Source: Flavobacteriales bacterium (GTDB taxonomy: Bacteria > Bacteroidota > Bacteroidia > JACJYZ01). Taken from it: DNA of 64,000 nt. The position numbers and the translations under genes are program-made. Of this stretch, positions 16,363-25,626 are shown piece by piece (position 1 is the first letter of the stretch; every line of letters begins with the position of its first letter). The stretch is from positions 1,240,001-1,304,000 of the forward strand of contig JACJYZ010000002.1 of the NCBI GenBank assembly GCA_020635855.1. Direction: 5' to 3'. The notes under the pieces are model-generated. The model had not been told where the DNA came from, searched no databases, and saw only the letters and a program-made list of their open reading frames with translations.

Positions 16363-17464
16363 GATCTGTCATATCACCTCCGCACATCAGCCTGGAGACA
16401 TTCGCATTTTTCATAAAGAATGCAGTACGCTGGCTGCTGCCGGCTTCGACGTTTTTCTTGTGGTGCCCTGGAAGATCAATGAGGTGAAAAACGGCGTAAC
16501 CATCATAGGTGCCGGATTGCCCGATAACCTGTCTCGCAGGCAACGTTTGCTCGGATCGGCGGGTGCGGTATGGAGGAAGGCGCGTTCGCTGAATGCCGAC
16601 ATCTACCATTTTCACGACCCCGACCTGTTGCGCTATGCCGGGAAGATGACGAAGACAGGTGCCAAAGTCATATACGATTCCCACGAAGATCTGCCGCGAC
16701 AGGTGAAAAGCAAGTACTACATCCCAGGCTGGATGCGTGACCCGCTTTCGCGTTACCTGGAACGGTACGAGAACAAGGTGGTTCGACGTATCTGGGGCGT
16801 TGTGGCTGCTACTCCGCTTATCCTGAAAAGATTTAAGCAAGTCAATCCCAACACCGTCACGGTTTGCAACTACCCTTTGCTGGTTGAATTCGACAAAGAT
16901 GTTCCCTGGACATCCCGCCGCCGGCAGGTTGCGTATCTGGGTAGCATAACCCGGGTGAGGGGAATCGTTGAACTGGTGCAGGCCATGGAACACGTGGATG
17001 CGCAACTTGTATTGGCCGGATTGTTTTCACCGGCCTCCCTGAGAGATGAAGTGAAACAACTACCCGGTTGGAAGAAGGTGAAGGAACTCGGGTTTGTGGA
17101 CCGGGGGGAAGTGGCCTCCATCCTGGCGGAGAGTAAAGTGGGCGTGGTAACCCTTTACCCGCAAGACAACTACCGGGAATCATTGCCGATCAAACTGTTT
17201 GAATACATGGCGGCAGGTGTGCCTGTTGTGGCTTCCGACTTTCCATTGTGGAAGGCCATTGTGGAAGGCAATCAATGTGGCGTATGCGCAAACCCGCAAA
17301 ATGCCGGTGACATAGCTGCCGCTTTGCAAAAGATCCTATCGGATGATGAAGGTGCGCGTATCATGGGTCGCAACGGGAGGCGTGCTGTTCTCGAGATGTA
17401 CAATTGGCATCAGGAAGGAGAGAAGTTGGTGAAGTTTTATAAAAAAGCCCTGGAAGTGGTATGA
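16355..17464 (+). CDS. Glycosyltransferase family 4 (GT-B)
   Basis: This 369-residue GT-B enzyme has a Rossmann-like N-terminal domain (ICHITSAHQPGDIRIFHKE, FHDPDLLRYA, IYDSHEDLP). The C-terminal nucleotide-sugar domain carries LPIKLFEYMAAGVPVVASDF, with the conserved acidic residue in the E-x7-E region. It probably adds one sugar to the lipid-linked repeat unit. Translation appears to start at TTG 16355, since an in-frame TGA at 16349 lies just upstream and no ATG fits. The start overlaps the end of asnB by 8 bases, and the stop overlaps the next ATG. Confidence 0.9.
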   Translation: MAKICHITSAHQPGDIRIFHKECSTLAAAGFDVFLVVPWKINEVKNGVTIIGAGLPDNLSRRQRLLGSAGAVWRKARSLNADIYHFHDPDLLRYAGKMTKTGAKVIYDSHEDLPRQVKSKYYIPGWMRDPLSRYLERYENKVVRRIWGVVAATPLILKRFKQVNPNTVTVCNYPLLVEFDKDVPWTSRRRQVAYLGSITRVRGIVELVQAMEHVDAQLVLAGLFSPASLRDEVKQLPGWKKVKELGFVDRGEVASILAESKVGVVTLYPQDNYRESLPIKLFEYMAAGVPVVASDFPLWKAIVEGNQCGVCANPQNAGDIAAALQKILSDDEGARIMGRNGRRAVLEMYNWHQEGEKLVKFYKKALEVV

Positions 17465-18477
17465 CCGTGTTGCCCGAAATATCCGTGGTGATTCCATGCC
17501 GGAATGAGGAGGCATACATCGGTCGGTGCCTGGATGCCATCCTTGCGCTCGACTATCCGCAAGACAATTTGAAGGTATATGTTTGTGACGGTTTGAGCGG
17601 TGATCGTACCCGGGGCATTGTGATCGAATATGCCGGACGGCATCACTTCATTCACCTGCTGGATAATCCCCTGAAAACAACGCCGAATGCACTCAATACG
17701 GGGATCCGTGAAGCAATGGGTTCGGATGTGATTGTGATCCTGGGCGCCCACGCTGAGGTGTATCCGGATTATCTCAACCAATGTGTGGAGGCATTCACCA
17801 AAGGTGACAACATCGGCTGTGTGGGAGGTGTATTGGAGAATGTATATCAAAACCAAACCTCCAGGATCGTTTCATTGGCGATGGCGTCTCCGTTCGGTGT
17901 GGGCAATGCTTTTTTCCGTTTGGGTAACAAAGAAGGCTTTGTGGATACGGTTGCCTTCGGGGCTTATAAAAGGGAAGTATTCGAGCGCGTGGGGATGTTC
18001 GATGCGGATCTGACGCGCAACCAGGATGACGAATTCAACTATCGTGTGAAGAAAGGCGGATTCGGGATCTACCTTTCACCTGCCATACGTGCCAAATACC
18101 ACGTCAGGGCCCGATACCGGAATCTCTTCCGGCAATACTATCAATACGGATACTGGAAGGTTTTTGTCAACCGGAAGCACCGCGCGGTGACCTCTATCCG
18201 ACAGTTGGTGCCAGCCTTCTTTGTATTGTTCCTGCTAACAACTCCCGTTGCCCTGTTCACGTTCCCGCGTCCATGGGCGGGTGTGATGCTGTCTTACCTG
18301 GGAATTGGGTTGCTGTTCGCTTTTAAGAAATCCTGGAATCCCCTGGTGGCATTGAGGGTATGGTTCACATTCTGGATTCTTCACCTGGCATATGGAACAG
18401 GGTACCTGGAAGGCGTGTTCCGGTTTCTGCTACTGCAGAAGAATCCTTCACCCAAACATCAAAAGAGCTCGCGGTGA
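17461..18477 (+). CDS. Glycosyltransferase family 2 with C-terminal membrane segment
   Basis: This 338-residue GT-A enzyme begins with the family motif ISVVIPCRNEEAYIGRCLDAI. It continues with YVCDGLSGDRT, LGAHAEVYPDYL in the divalent-metal region and NQDDEFNYRVKKGG, the usual acceptor-side acidic motif. Two or three hydrophobic spans follow near residues 243-315. It is likely a repeat-unit glycosyltransferase. It overlaps the upstream GT4 (ATGA) and the downstream ligase-like gene (GTGA). Confidence 0.9.
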   Translation: MTVLPEISVVIPCRNEEAYIGRCLDAILALDYPQDNLKVYVCDGLSGDRTRGIVIEYAGRHHFIHLLDNPLKTTPNALNTGIREAMGSDVIVILGAHAEVYPDYLNQCVEAFTKGDNIGCVGGVLENVYQNQTSRIVSLAMASPFGVGNAFFRLGNKEGFVDTVAFGAYKREVFERVGMFDADLTRNQDDEFNYRVKKGGFGIYLSPAIRAKYHVRARYRNLFRQYYQYGYWKVFVNRKHRAVTSIRQLVPAFFVLFLLTTPVALFTFPRPWAGVMLSYLGIGLLFAFKKSWNPLVALRVWFTFWILHLAYGTGYLEGVFRFLLLQKNPSPKHQKSSR

Positions 18478-19748
18478 AAACCTGGTTGCAGATCCTGAGA
18501 CAACAACCGTGGAAGTTTGCAGTGGCAGCACTTGCATTTGCAATTCCCAGCATGCCCTGGTTTCTGCCTTCGCTCATCGTGCTGATTTTTGTCGTAACGC
18601 TTTGGAAACAATACTACCGCCAGGGTCTGGGGAAGGGCGCCAGGAGGAAGGGCTTGATTGTGTTTCCCTTGTTTTTCCTGTTTCACGGCATCGGCTTGTT
18701 GTATACGCAGAACATGGAATATGCCCGGCACGACCTTGAAACGAAGTCGGCACTTTTGTTCCTGCCCATCCTGATGTCCTGGATACCCAGGCCGGTGTTG
18801 CGCGATGTATACCAGGTGATGCTGGCATACATAGCCGGTTGTTTTACCGCTATGTTGGAATGCCTGGGGGTTGCGAGTGTTCACTGGCTCCGAACAGGAG
18901 AGAATCATTTCTTTTACGCCGACCTGTCGTTGCATCAACACACCACATATTTTGCATTGTATGTCTCGCTCGCGATCGCCATGGCTTATTACTTTTTGCT
19001 TCGTGCAAACCGGAGCAAAAAAGGAAAAGGCTTTTATGCTATGTGGGTGTCGCTGGTTGTGGTGTTCTCCGGTTTTGTGTTGATGCTTTATTCCAAAGCG
19101 GGGATGGCAACCATGGTGATGGTGCATCTGATCACCTTCGCATATTTTGCCAAACAACGTTTCGGTTGGTGGAAGACCATCGTTACCATGTTGCTCATTA
19201 CGGTAGGGAGTTCGGTGCTGATTTATGTAGCCGTTCCTCATACGGCATATCGGTTGCACCTGATCAAAGAATCATTGTTGAACCATGACAAGCTGGATAA
19301 AACCACAGTGGAAAGCACGGCCGTGCGCGTGTTGGTATGGCATGCGTCAAAAGAAGTGTTGAAAGAACATCAACCCTGGGGAACGGGAACAGGCGATGTG
19401 AAGGATGAATTGCTGGCCATGTACAAACGGCTTGGAATGACCGGTGCCTTGAAGCACGAACTCAATTCCCACAATCAGTACCTGCAAACATGGTGTGCCC
19501 TGGGTATACCCGGTATCGTGTTGTTGTTGCTGATGCTTGTCTATCCCTTTCGACGTGCAATCAGGGAAAGCAATTACATCTACCTCGTGTTTCTGATCAC
19601 ATTCATTTTTAACCTGCTCTCCGAGTCCATGCTGGAAAAACAGGCCGGGGTTGTGTATTTTGCATTCTTTAATGCTTTTTTCTTCTTTTGGTGTCATGCA
19701 GACAGGCAACCGAAGGATGCCATATCTGCTGATGCTCAATTCCAATGA
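18474..19748 (+). CDS. O-antigen ligase-family membrane protein
   Basis: This 424-residue polytopic protein has about ten spans and a large periplasmic loop near residues 250-330. That loop contains ESTAVRVLVWHASKEVL, GTGTGDVKDEL and ELNSHNQYLQTW, the NSHN-type region typical of the Wzy_C/O-antigen ligase family. It probably ligates or polymerises the glycan. I place the start at GTG 18474, overlapping the preceding TGA. An in-frame GTG at 18360 would overlap the GT2 gene by 118 bases and add a non-membrane leader. The stop overlaps the aminotransferase start. Confidence 0.82.
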   Translation: MKTWLQILRQQPWKFAVAALAFAIPSMPWFLPSLIVLIFVVTLWKQYYRQGLGKGARRKGLIVFPLFFLFHGIGLLYTQNMEYARHDLETKSALLFLPILMSWIPRPVLRDVYQVMLAYIAGCFTAMLECLGVASVHWLRTGENHFFYADLSLHQHTTYFALYVSLAIAMAYYFLLRANRSKKGKGFYAMWVSLVVVFSGFVLMLYSKAGMATMVMVHLITFAYFAKQRFGWWKTIVTMLLITVGSSVLIYVAVPHTAYRLHLIKESLLNHDKLDKTTVESTAVRVLVWHASKEVLKEHQPWGTGTGDVKDELLAMYKRLGMTGALKHELNSHNQYLQTWCALGIPGIVLLLLMLVYPFRRAIRESNYIYLVFLITFIFNLLSESMLEKQAGVVYFAFFNAFFFFWCHADRQPKDAISADAQFQ

Positions 19749-20965
19749 AAAAAACACCATTCTCGCCACCTCGGATTGACCAGAAGACCATTGATGCTGT
19801 GACAGAAGTGTTGCGTTCGGGATGGATCACCACCGGCCCCAAGACAAAACAGTTCGAACAGATGCTTGCGGCATACTGCAATGTGGAAAAGGTGTTGTGC
19901 CTGAATTCTGCCACGGCCGGACTCGAACTGATGCTGAGATGGTACGGTGTGGGCCCGGGTGACGAGGTGATTGTTCCGGCTTATACCTATTGTGCTTCGG
20001 CCAATGTGATTGTTCATTGCGGAGCTACTCCGGTGTTTGTGGATGTGCTGGAAGATTTTACGCTGGATCCCGAAGCAGTGAGAAAGGCCCTGACCGTTCA
20101 CACCAAGGTGATCATTCCTGTGGATATTGCGGGATGGCCTTGCGACTACGATGCGTTGCTTGCATTGCTGAGTGAGCCCCTTGTTTGCGAGATGTTTACC
20201 CCGGCGCACCCCAACCAGGAAAAATTAGGACGACCCATGCTGCTTGCGGATGCCGCCCATTCATTGGGAGGTGTCTATAAGAACCGGATGGTGGGAGCAC
20301 TCGCAGATGCCACCGTCTTTTCTTTCCATGCAGTGAAGAACCTGACCACTGCGGAAGGTGGTGCCATCGCATTCAGTTTGCCGGATTCATTTGATCCGCA
20401 GGAGGTGTACAATTACCTTAACATATTCTCATTGCACGGTCAGAACAAAGATGCTCGTGCTAAAATGGAAGGAAACAGCTGGCGCTATGATGTAATCGAA
20501 GCCGGTTATAAATGCAACATGACGGATATTCAGGCCGCCATGGGATGTGTGGAATTGGAACGATATGATGAAACCCTGGCAAGGCGTGAGAAAATATTTA
20601 AGGGATATGCTGCGGCGCTATCTCAGCAGGATTGGGCGGTTTTACCTCCTTTTCGTACGGCAGATCGCGTATCTTCCTTTCATGTGTTTGCCCTGCGTCT
20701 GAAGGGTTTCAGGGAAGAGGAAAGAGATCGTTTGCTCCAGGAAATGCTTGCCAGGGGCGTGTCGGTTAATGTGCACTTCATTCCTGTGCCCATGTTGGCA
20801 TACTACAAACAGTTGGGGTATACGATTGATGACTACCCGGTTGCTCATGATCTCTTCAGTCATGAGATATCCCTGCCCGTCTACTATGACTTGTCTGATC
20901 AGGATGCGGAACGGGTCACCGATACACTGATATCTTGCGTGCAGCATATACTGACCAACGCCTAA
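19745..20965 (+). CDS. DegT/DnrJ/EryC1/StrS-family sugar aminotransferase
   Basis: This 406-residue PLP enzyme aminates a keto-sugar nucleotide. It shows the family N-terminus (FSPPRIDQKTIDAVTEVLRSG), VLCLNSATAGLEL, IVPAYTYCASANVI, the Asp-bearing LLADAAHSLGG and the PLP lysine in SFHAVKNLTTAEGG. It most resembles the UDP-4-amino-sugar forming aminotransferases that pair with PglC-like transferases, and such a transferase follows 9 bases downstream. The product therefore is probably an amino sugar that becomes the first sugar on the lipid carrier. Confidence 0.92.
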   Translation: MKKTPFSPPRIDQKTIDAVTEVLRSGWITTGPKTKQFEQMLAAYCNVEKVLCLNSATAGLELMLRWYGVGPGDEVIVPAYTYCASANVIVHCGATPVFVDVLEDFTLDPEAVRKALTVHTKVIIPVDIAGWPCDYDALLALLSEPLVCEMFTPAHPNQEKLGRPMLLADAAHSLGGVYKNRMVGALADATVFSFHAVKNLTTAEGGAIAFSLPDSFDPQEVYNYLNIFSLHGQNKDARAKMEGNSWRYDVIEAGYKCNMTDIQAAMGCVELERYDETLARREKIFKGYAAALSQQDWAVLPPFRTADRVSSFHVFALRLKGFREEERDRLLQEMLARGVSVNVHFIPVPMLAYYKQLGYTIDDYPVAHDLFSHEISLPVYYDLSDQDAERVTDTLISCVQHILTNA

Positions 20966-20974
20966 CGGTAACGG

Positions 20975-21565
20975 ATGAAGCGTTTTTTTGACTTTATATG
21001 TTCCCTGATCCTTCTGATGGTGCTTTCTCCGGTTTTGCTGGTGTTGGCGATTTGGGTGGGGCTCGATAGTCCGGGCGGCGTATTTTATAAACAGGAAAGG
21101 GTCGGAAAAGGGGGGAAGGTATTTCGATTGCTGAAGTTCAGGTCAATGCGACCGGGATCTGACAAGAAAGGGTTGCTAACCGTTGGGTTCGCCGATAACC
21201 GCATCACAGGAGCGGGAAGATTTCTGAGAAAGACAAAGCTTGATGAACTGCCCCAACTGATTAACGTGTTGAAGGGAGATATGAGTTTGGTAGGTCCCCG
21301 CCCGGAGGTGCCCCGCTACGTGGCCATGTACAATGAAGTTCAACAACGCGTGCTGGATGTAAGGCCCGGAATCACCGATCATGCATCCATACGCTATTTT
21401 GAGGAAAATGAATTGCTTGCACAGTCATCGGACCCTGAGCGAACCTACATTGAAGAAATCATGCCCAAGAAATTGGCCATTAACCTGGAGTATGTGAACC
21501 ACCACAATCTGATGACGGACCTGGGTATCCTCTTCAGGACATTCCTCCGGATGGTACGGGGATGA
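20975..21565 (+). CDS. Undecaprenyl-phosphate sugar phosphotransferase (PglC-like)
   Basis: This 196-residue monotopic phosphoglycosyl transferase has a single N-terminal membrane hairpin (residues 4-30, ICSLILLMVLSPVLLVLAIW). The catalytic core follows: SPGGVFYKQERVGKGGK, LLKFRSM, KTKLDELPQLINVLKGDMSL and VGPRPEVPRYV. It starts glycan assembly by moving a sugar-1-phosphate onto undecaprenyl phosphate. The size is that of the minimal functional family. It ends the polysaccharide operon, and its last 32 bases overlap the convergent SirB1-like gene. No terminator is visible. Confidence 0.93.
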   Translation: MKRFFDFICSLILLMVLSPVLLVLAIWVGLDSPGGVFYKQERVGKGGKVFRLLKFRSMRPGSDKKGLLTVGFADNRITGAGRFLRKTKLDELPQLINVLKGDMSLVGPRPEVPRYVAMYNEVQQRVLDVRPGITDHASIRYFEENELLAQSSDPERTYIEEIMPKKLAINLEYVNHHNLMTDLGILFRTFLRMVRG

Positions 21566-22421
21566 GCATATTTTCCCGGGCATTTTTTACCAACATGGCT
21601 TCATCCTGCCTGCCGGTTGTTTCAAAGGAGAACTCCAGGCTTCTGAGGAGTTGTTGAATGGCCTGGATGTTCGAACCCGGGTAAAAGTGACTGGGGTCTG
21701 GCTTCACATTCATCTTGCGCAGATACTTTTTGATTTCCCTTGCAGAAAAGACCGTACCCTTGTGGAATACATTGATGTAAAACAACACATCGGTAGACTT
21801 GGTTTTTGTAGGGATAAAAGACTCTCCATCCATATAGGCAAGAATGAATTGTCCGGGTAGACTGATGGTGTGTACGGGCATGCCCAGTTTGCTGGCCAGG
21901 GACGCGTACAGGATGGATAATACCACCGGGCTGCCTGATTTTCTTTTAAGGGTTCTGTGGATGCAATGCTCTTCAGGGGCATGGAACGGCGGTTGTGTGA
22001 CACTGAATCCATGTACATCGAACAGGATATAGTTCAGAACTCTTACCTTTTCAAGCGCCGTGAGGTTTTCATTGAATTCTATCCAAACATCCCTTGTGAG
22101 ACGGTTAAAGCGATCGCTCAGTTTGTCGTAGTCTGCATCCTGGGCTGCAATCTGGGATACCAGGTGTGCACCTTTCAATAGGTTGCGGTGATCACTAATC
22201 ACCCAGTCCTGCAGGAGTTGTGAGGCTTCTCCCTGGTAGATCCTTTTCAACAGGTTGGATATCCTGTGCTTGAGCAGCTTATCCCTGCTGCCGTCCTGAG
22301 CAGCACTGAGTTGTGGAAGCACGGCGGTACCATAACCCCGTAAAACACTTTCTATATGCGAAAATACCCCTTCGTCAGGGTCGTCGAGTAATTGAATCAG
22401 GGCATCAACACTTTGCATCAT
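21534..22421 (-). CDS. SirB1/transglutaminase-like family protein
   Basis: This 295-residue cytoplasmic protein has an N-terminal helical repeat-like region (residues 1-100). A SirB1-type transglutaminase-like domain follows, with VRVLNYILFDVHGFS, KRKSGSPVVLSILYASLASKLG and MPVHTISLPGQFILAY. Its biochemical role is not established. I chose the ATG at 22421 (MMQSVDAL) over 22484, because a promoter with TTG-N17-TAATTTTG lies between the two. The 3' end overlaps the convergent sugar transferase. Confidence 0.82.
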   Translation of the reverse strand: MMQSVDALIQLLDDPDEGVFSHIESVLRGYGTAVLPQLSAAQDGSRDKLLKHRISNLLKRIYQGEASQLLQDWVISDHRNLLKGAHLVSQIAAQDADYDKLSDRFNRLTRDVWIEFNENLTALEKVRVLNYILFDVHGFSVTQPPFHAPEEHCIHRTLKRKSGSPVVLSILYASLASKLGMPVHTISLPGQFILAYMDGESFIPTKTKSTDVLFYINVFHKGTVFSAREIKKYLRKMNVKPDPSHFYPGSNIQAIQQLLRSLEFSFETTGRQDEAMLVKNARENMLIPVPSGGMS

Positions 22422-22438
22422 GAACAATTGAATTGTTA

Positions 22439-22466
22439 CAAAATTAGGTTCATCGGTCGGGTACAA
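22439..22466 (-). promoter_or_regulatory. Bacteroidota promoter of the SirB1-like gene
   Basis: On the minus strand TTG (22466-22464), 17 bases, then TAATTTTG (22446-22439), an exact TAnnTTTG match. It ends 17 bases before the ATG at 22421. Confidence 0.6.
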
Positions 22467-22609
22467 GTGACTGCCCGTTTCCATTTTTTCAACACCGGTC
22501 TTTTGATTAAATGAGAATCCTTATACCTTATATGAACCTTATTTGCTGCACAATCAACTTAAAATCAATTGCTTGTATATATTGATGAATGAGGGAATGT
22601 ACCGATTTA

Positions 22610-22641
22610 TTTGTGTGCCACATGCCGATGTATTAATTTTG
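22610..22641 (+). promoter_or_regulatory. Bacteroidota promoter of the universal stress gene
   Basis: TTTG at 22610-22613, a 20-base spacer and TAATTTTG at 22634-22641. Both boxes match the phylum consensus. The ATG is 25 bases further on. This is the best-spaced promoter in the window. Confidence 0.7.
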
Positions 22642-22666
22642 TGCCCTATTCTAAAACTGTTGATTC

Positions 22667-23551
22667 ATGGATGCGTCTACAAAACAAATTTTGGTACCGG
22701 TTGATTTTACCGATCAGTCGTTGATTGCTTTGTCCCAGTCATACAAACTGGCGAAAATGCTGGATGCCGAGATCACCTTGTTAAAAGTGATTGAGCAGCA
22801 TGGTTTTTTGTCCGGTTTGTTTCAGAAACATGAGGATGAAGTGACCGCTGAAATCCAGTCGAAACTGGATGCCTTGGTAAAGCAAACTGAAGAGAAGGCG
22901 GGAGTGCGTGTGAATTCGTTGATTGCCAAAGGAAAGCCGTATGAGAAGATACTGGAGGTAGCCGGAATGATCAACACGGTTTTGATCATGATGGGCACCA
23001 GTGGCGGAGCACCTGGTCTGAAAGGCATGTTGATCGGATCCAATGCGTTGCATATCGTAAGACAAACCAGCTGTCCTGTCATCACCATCCGGGGCAAACA
23101 CCACCGGGATGGGTGTGACCTGATTGTGTTGCCCCTGGATCTGACCAAGGAAACCAAGCAAAAGGTTGACAAGGCGGTGATGTTCGCTAAAATGTTCGAT
23201 GCCAAGATCGCCATCGTTTCTGCGATGTTCACCAAGGATGAGTTCATTGTGAACAAGCTGAACCGCCAGATGCAACAAGTAAAAGCCTTCATCCAGGAAC
23301 GGGGTATTTCATGCAATGCAGAGATTGTGAAAGGTTTGAAGGGCCAGGAAACAGAGGCGGATGTTATTGTGGACTATGCCAAAAGGGTAGAAGGCGACCT
23401 CATCGTCATCATGACCCAGCAAGAGACTGAAATGACGGACCTGTTCCTGGGATCCACGGCCCAGAGAATCATCAGTGAGTCTGACATTCCGGTGTTATCC
23501 CTGGTTCCCGAGAAGGTGTTGGATGGCGGTAACATCGTTACACCTTATTAA
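22667..23551 (+). CDS. Universal stress protein with two UspA domains
   Basis: This 294-residue cytoplasmic protein has two tandem Usp domains (about residues 5-146 and 150-285). The first begins KQILVPVDFTDQSLIALSQS and has the ATP-binding type loop MGTSGGAPGLKGMLIGSNA. The second has the equivalent TQQETEMTDLFLGSTAQRI, in which the glycine pattern is weaker, so only the first may bind nucleotide. Usp proteins accumulate under starvation and envelope stress. The gene has its own promoter and a bidirectional terminator, and appears monocistronic. Confidence 0.93.
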   Translation: MDASTKQILVPVDFTDQSLIALSQSYKLAKMLDAEITLLKVIEQHGFLSGLFQKHEDEVTAEIQSKLDALVKQTEEKAGVRVNSLIAKGKPYEKILEVAGMINTVLIMMGTSGGAPGLKGMLIGSNALHIVRQTSCPVITIRGKHHRDGCDLIVLPLDLTKETKQKVDKAVMFAKMFDAKIAIVSAMFTKDEFIVNKLNRQMQQVKAFIQERGISCNAEIVKGLKGQETEADVIVDYAKRVEGDLIVIMTQQETEMTDLFLGSTAQRIISESDIPVLSLVPEKVLDGGNIVTPY

Positions 23552-23580
23552 GTTTCAAAGTATCTTTTCCCTTATAAAGC

Positions 23581-23614
23581 AAAAGGCCTTTCGTCATTGA
23601 CGGAAGGCCTTTTT
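23581..23614. terminator. Bidirectional terminator between convergent genes
   Basis: AAAAGGCCTTTCGTC / GACGGAAGGCCTTTTT with a four-base loop forms a strong hairpin. It is flanked by A on the left and T on the right, so it can end transcription from both sides. Confidence 0.85.
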
Positions 23615-23649
23615 GTATGTGAAAATACCGGAGTTCCGGGTGTAGGCGA

Positions 23650-24441
23650 TTAAAATTCGGGAAGGAAATAGCGAACGGATACGCCCACCATGGAAAACAT
23701 GTCCACGCCACCGGTCACACCATTGTCATATCCGTCCAGGTAGTCGGTTGTGGTGAAATAGAGTGAGCCTTTGATGTCGGCCTGTACATTCTCGTGCAGC
23801 TTGAAGGTAACACCGAGGGTAAGCGGAAACGTGAATGCCGCATGGGATGAATCCAGTTTGGTTTCGTAAACATAGTCGCGGTTCATCTCTTTGGCATTGA
23901 TGGCATCCGGGGCGTTTTCGGCCCTGTTCATGATCTTGCCATTCGTCCAGTAATAATAGTCGGTGTTTCCGGCTTTCAGGTCGGTCTTGGAATTGAAATA
24001 CATGAATCCCACGCCGGCGGCCAGGTAGGGAGCCATCTCAATGTCATAGGCCAGGGTGAGGTCGTTGTCGGAATGTAGCATGAGCTGTCCGTCCAACTGG
24101 ATGATGTTGCTCAGGAAATTTTTATTTCTGCTGGGTTGATTGGAGCGTTCACTTTTGCTGATTCTTCCGAAAAGAAGATTCCCGGACACGCCTATGTAAT
24201 CGGTCAGTCTTTTTTGCCCTATGAGTCCGAACATCCTTCGTTCCGTGGCGAAACTGACCAGGTCATTGTGTGTGCCATAGCCGATGTCACCGAAGTATGA
24301 CAAGCTGCCGAACGTGATTCCTGCTGAAATGCGCATGTCTGGCCCGACATGTTGCATTTCTTCTTCCTCCTGCGCAGATACCTGTATGCTTGCCAATGTC
24401 AGGAGTGCAAGCAAAGCCGATGAGTAAATGTGTTTCTTCAT
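23650..24441 (-). CDS. Outer-membrane beta-barrel protein
   Basis: This 263-residue protein has a signal peptide (MKKHIYSSALLALLTLASIQVSAQ). The rest is made of alternating-residue beta strands and ends in an aromatic strand (VGVSVRYFLPEF), as expected for an outer-membrane barrel. The domain resembles the small hypothetical barrels common in Bacteroidota, and no specific function can be assigned. I start at 24441, because the open frame upstream to 24558 lacks signal-peptide character. It is the last gene of a minus-strand run metX, membrane protein, barrel. Confidence 0.75.
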   Translation of the reverse strand: MKKHIYSSALLALLTLASIQVSAQEEEEMQHVGPDMRISAGITFGSLSYFGDIGYGTHNDLVSFATERRMFGLIGQKRLTDYIGVSGNLLFGRISKSERSNQPSRNKNFLSNIIQLDGQLMLHSDNDLTLAYDIEMAPYLAAGVGFMYFNSKTDLKAGNTDYYYWTNGKIMNRAENAPDAINAKEMNRDYVYETKLDSSHAAFTFPLTLGVTFKLHENVQADIKGSLYFTTTDYLDGYDNGVTGGVDMFSMVGVSVRYFLPEF

Positions 24442-24545
24442 TTGGAATGCGTTTGGCATGAATCCTTGGGAAAGGCCTAAAGGTAGAAAATTGGTGTTGG
24501 ATTCCAAATAATGCAAGGGTGGCAAATGGGCTTGGATTGATAGGT

Positions 24546-25601
24546 CTAGTGGTAGCATTTGAACGACTCGAAGGCCTGCTTGAGGTCGTCCCAGATCATG
24601 CCACGTGGGTCGAGTTGCGGACTGTAAGCAATCTCGATCAGATATACCTTGTTTTCCTGCTGCACCAGTTCCATCCAGCGATGGATATCCAGTGTTGTTG
24701 TTTTACTTCCGAAGTGAACATGTTTGAGTTGAAGCTTGCTTGCCATCAGGATGTTGTTCTCATCCGCAACCAGCTTTTCCACGTCATAAATCAGGTTGGC
24801 TGCGGTGGAGATGAAGTAGTTGGCCAGTGAAAAAGCCGGATCGGTGGTTTCATTCTCAGACCTTTCGAATACCGTTACGCCGAAGTAGGGGATGAAGGAA
24901 AGGGAAAGCGAATTGGCACTGCTGTCCGTTGCATTGGAGTCGGTCAACAGGAATATGTTGGCCAGCATCGGGCGGCTGCGTGGTTCCAGGCCGATCTTAA
25001 TCGGTGCCGCCACTTCCCATTTGGTGGAAACACTTTTCTTGAGGATGGAACCGAACTTGGAAATTCCTGTGCTTTCACGGAAGCATGTCAATGCTTCTTC
25101 GTAAGGACGCTCCTGGTAATCCGATACCAGGCAGCCCAGGGCCATTTTCATCCGGCTGAATGAAAGGAATGCATCCATGTTTTCCGGAGATGTTTCAAAA
25201 TTAACGCCCTTGAGGTAGGCATCGAAACCGTGGACCCTTTCAATTTCAGGTCTGATGCCTTCCGGTAGTCTGAAGCTGAATCCGTCTTCTTTGCTGTAAT
25301 AAAACTGCGTGGTGTCTTCGTGAAAGAATTCGTCCCAGGGTAAAATGATTTTGCGGTTGGCCACCGAAATGCTCCGCCCGTCCATGTTTGTGACGGTGAT
25401 TTTGGAATTGTTGGAGAAATGATCCAGGATCGCCACCTGGCAAATCACCATGAAGAAAATGATGTACACATAGATCGCATTGATTTTGCGCACATCACGT
25501 TTGTTCCGCTTCTTGTCTTCCGACAGAAGCCTGTAGGTGACAAAGGCCAGGATCGTACCCAGTCCTATCAGAACGTATATGGCTATTTCAAAGGTTCCCA
25601 T
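24546..25601 (-). CDS. Hypothetical protein with two N-terminal membrane spans
   Basis: This 351-residue protein has spans at residues 4-24 and 42-60, separated by a short basic loop (EDKKRNKRDVRK), then about 290 soluble residues. I recognise no domain. The soluble part is mixed alpha/beta with the region LPWDEFFHEDTTQFYYS and no obvious catalytic triad. It lies 25 bases downstream of metX on the same strand and 104 bases upstream of the outer-membrane barrel gene, so co-transcription is likely. An envelope role is possible but not shown. Confidence 0.65.
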   Translation of the reverse strand: MGTFEIAIYVLIGLGTILAFVTYRLLSEDKKRNKRDVRKINAIYVYIIFFMVICQVAILDHFSNNSKITVTNMDGRSISVANRKIILPWDEFFHEDTTQFYYSKEDGFSFRLPEGIRPEIERVHGFDAYLKGVNFETSPENMDAFLSFSRMKMALGCLVSDYQERPYEEALTCFRESTGISKFGSILKKSVSTKWEVAAPIKIGLEPRSRPMLANIFLLTDSNATDSSANSLSLSFIPYFGVTVFERSENETTDPAFSLANYFISTAANLIYDVEKLVADENNILMASKLQLKHVHFGSKTTTLDIHRWMELVQQENKVYLIEIAYSPQLDPRGMIWDDLKQAFESFKCYH

Positions 25602-25626
25602 CCTTCAGGACCATCGGGTGACATCA

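Noticed and set aside
16262..17005. 247-codon minus-strand open frame across asnB and the GT4 gene
   Set aside because: It spans the junction of two well-supported genes on the other strand and has no family resemblance.
18360..18473. Upstream extension of the ligase-like gene to GTG 18360
   Set aside because: It would overlap the GT2 gene by 118 bases and add a hydrophilic leader. GTG 18474 overlaps the GT2 stop in the pattern seen through the operon.
21665..21685. tRNA T-loop-like sequence GTTCGAACCCGGGT
   Set aside because: It lies within the SirB1-like coding sequence and no acceptor stem or anticodon arm can be formed around it.
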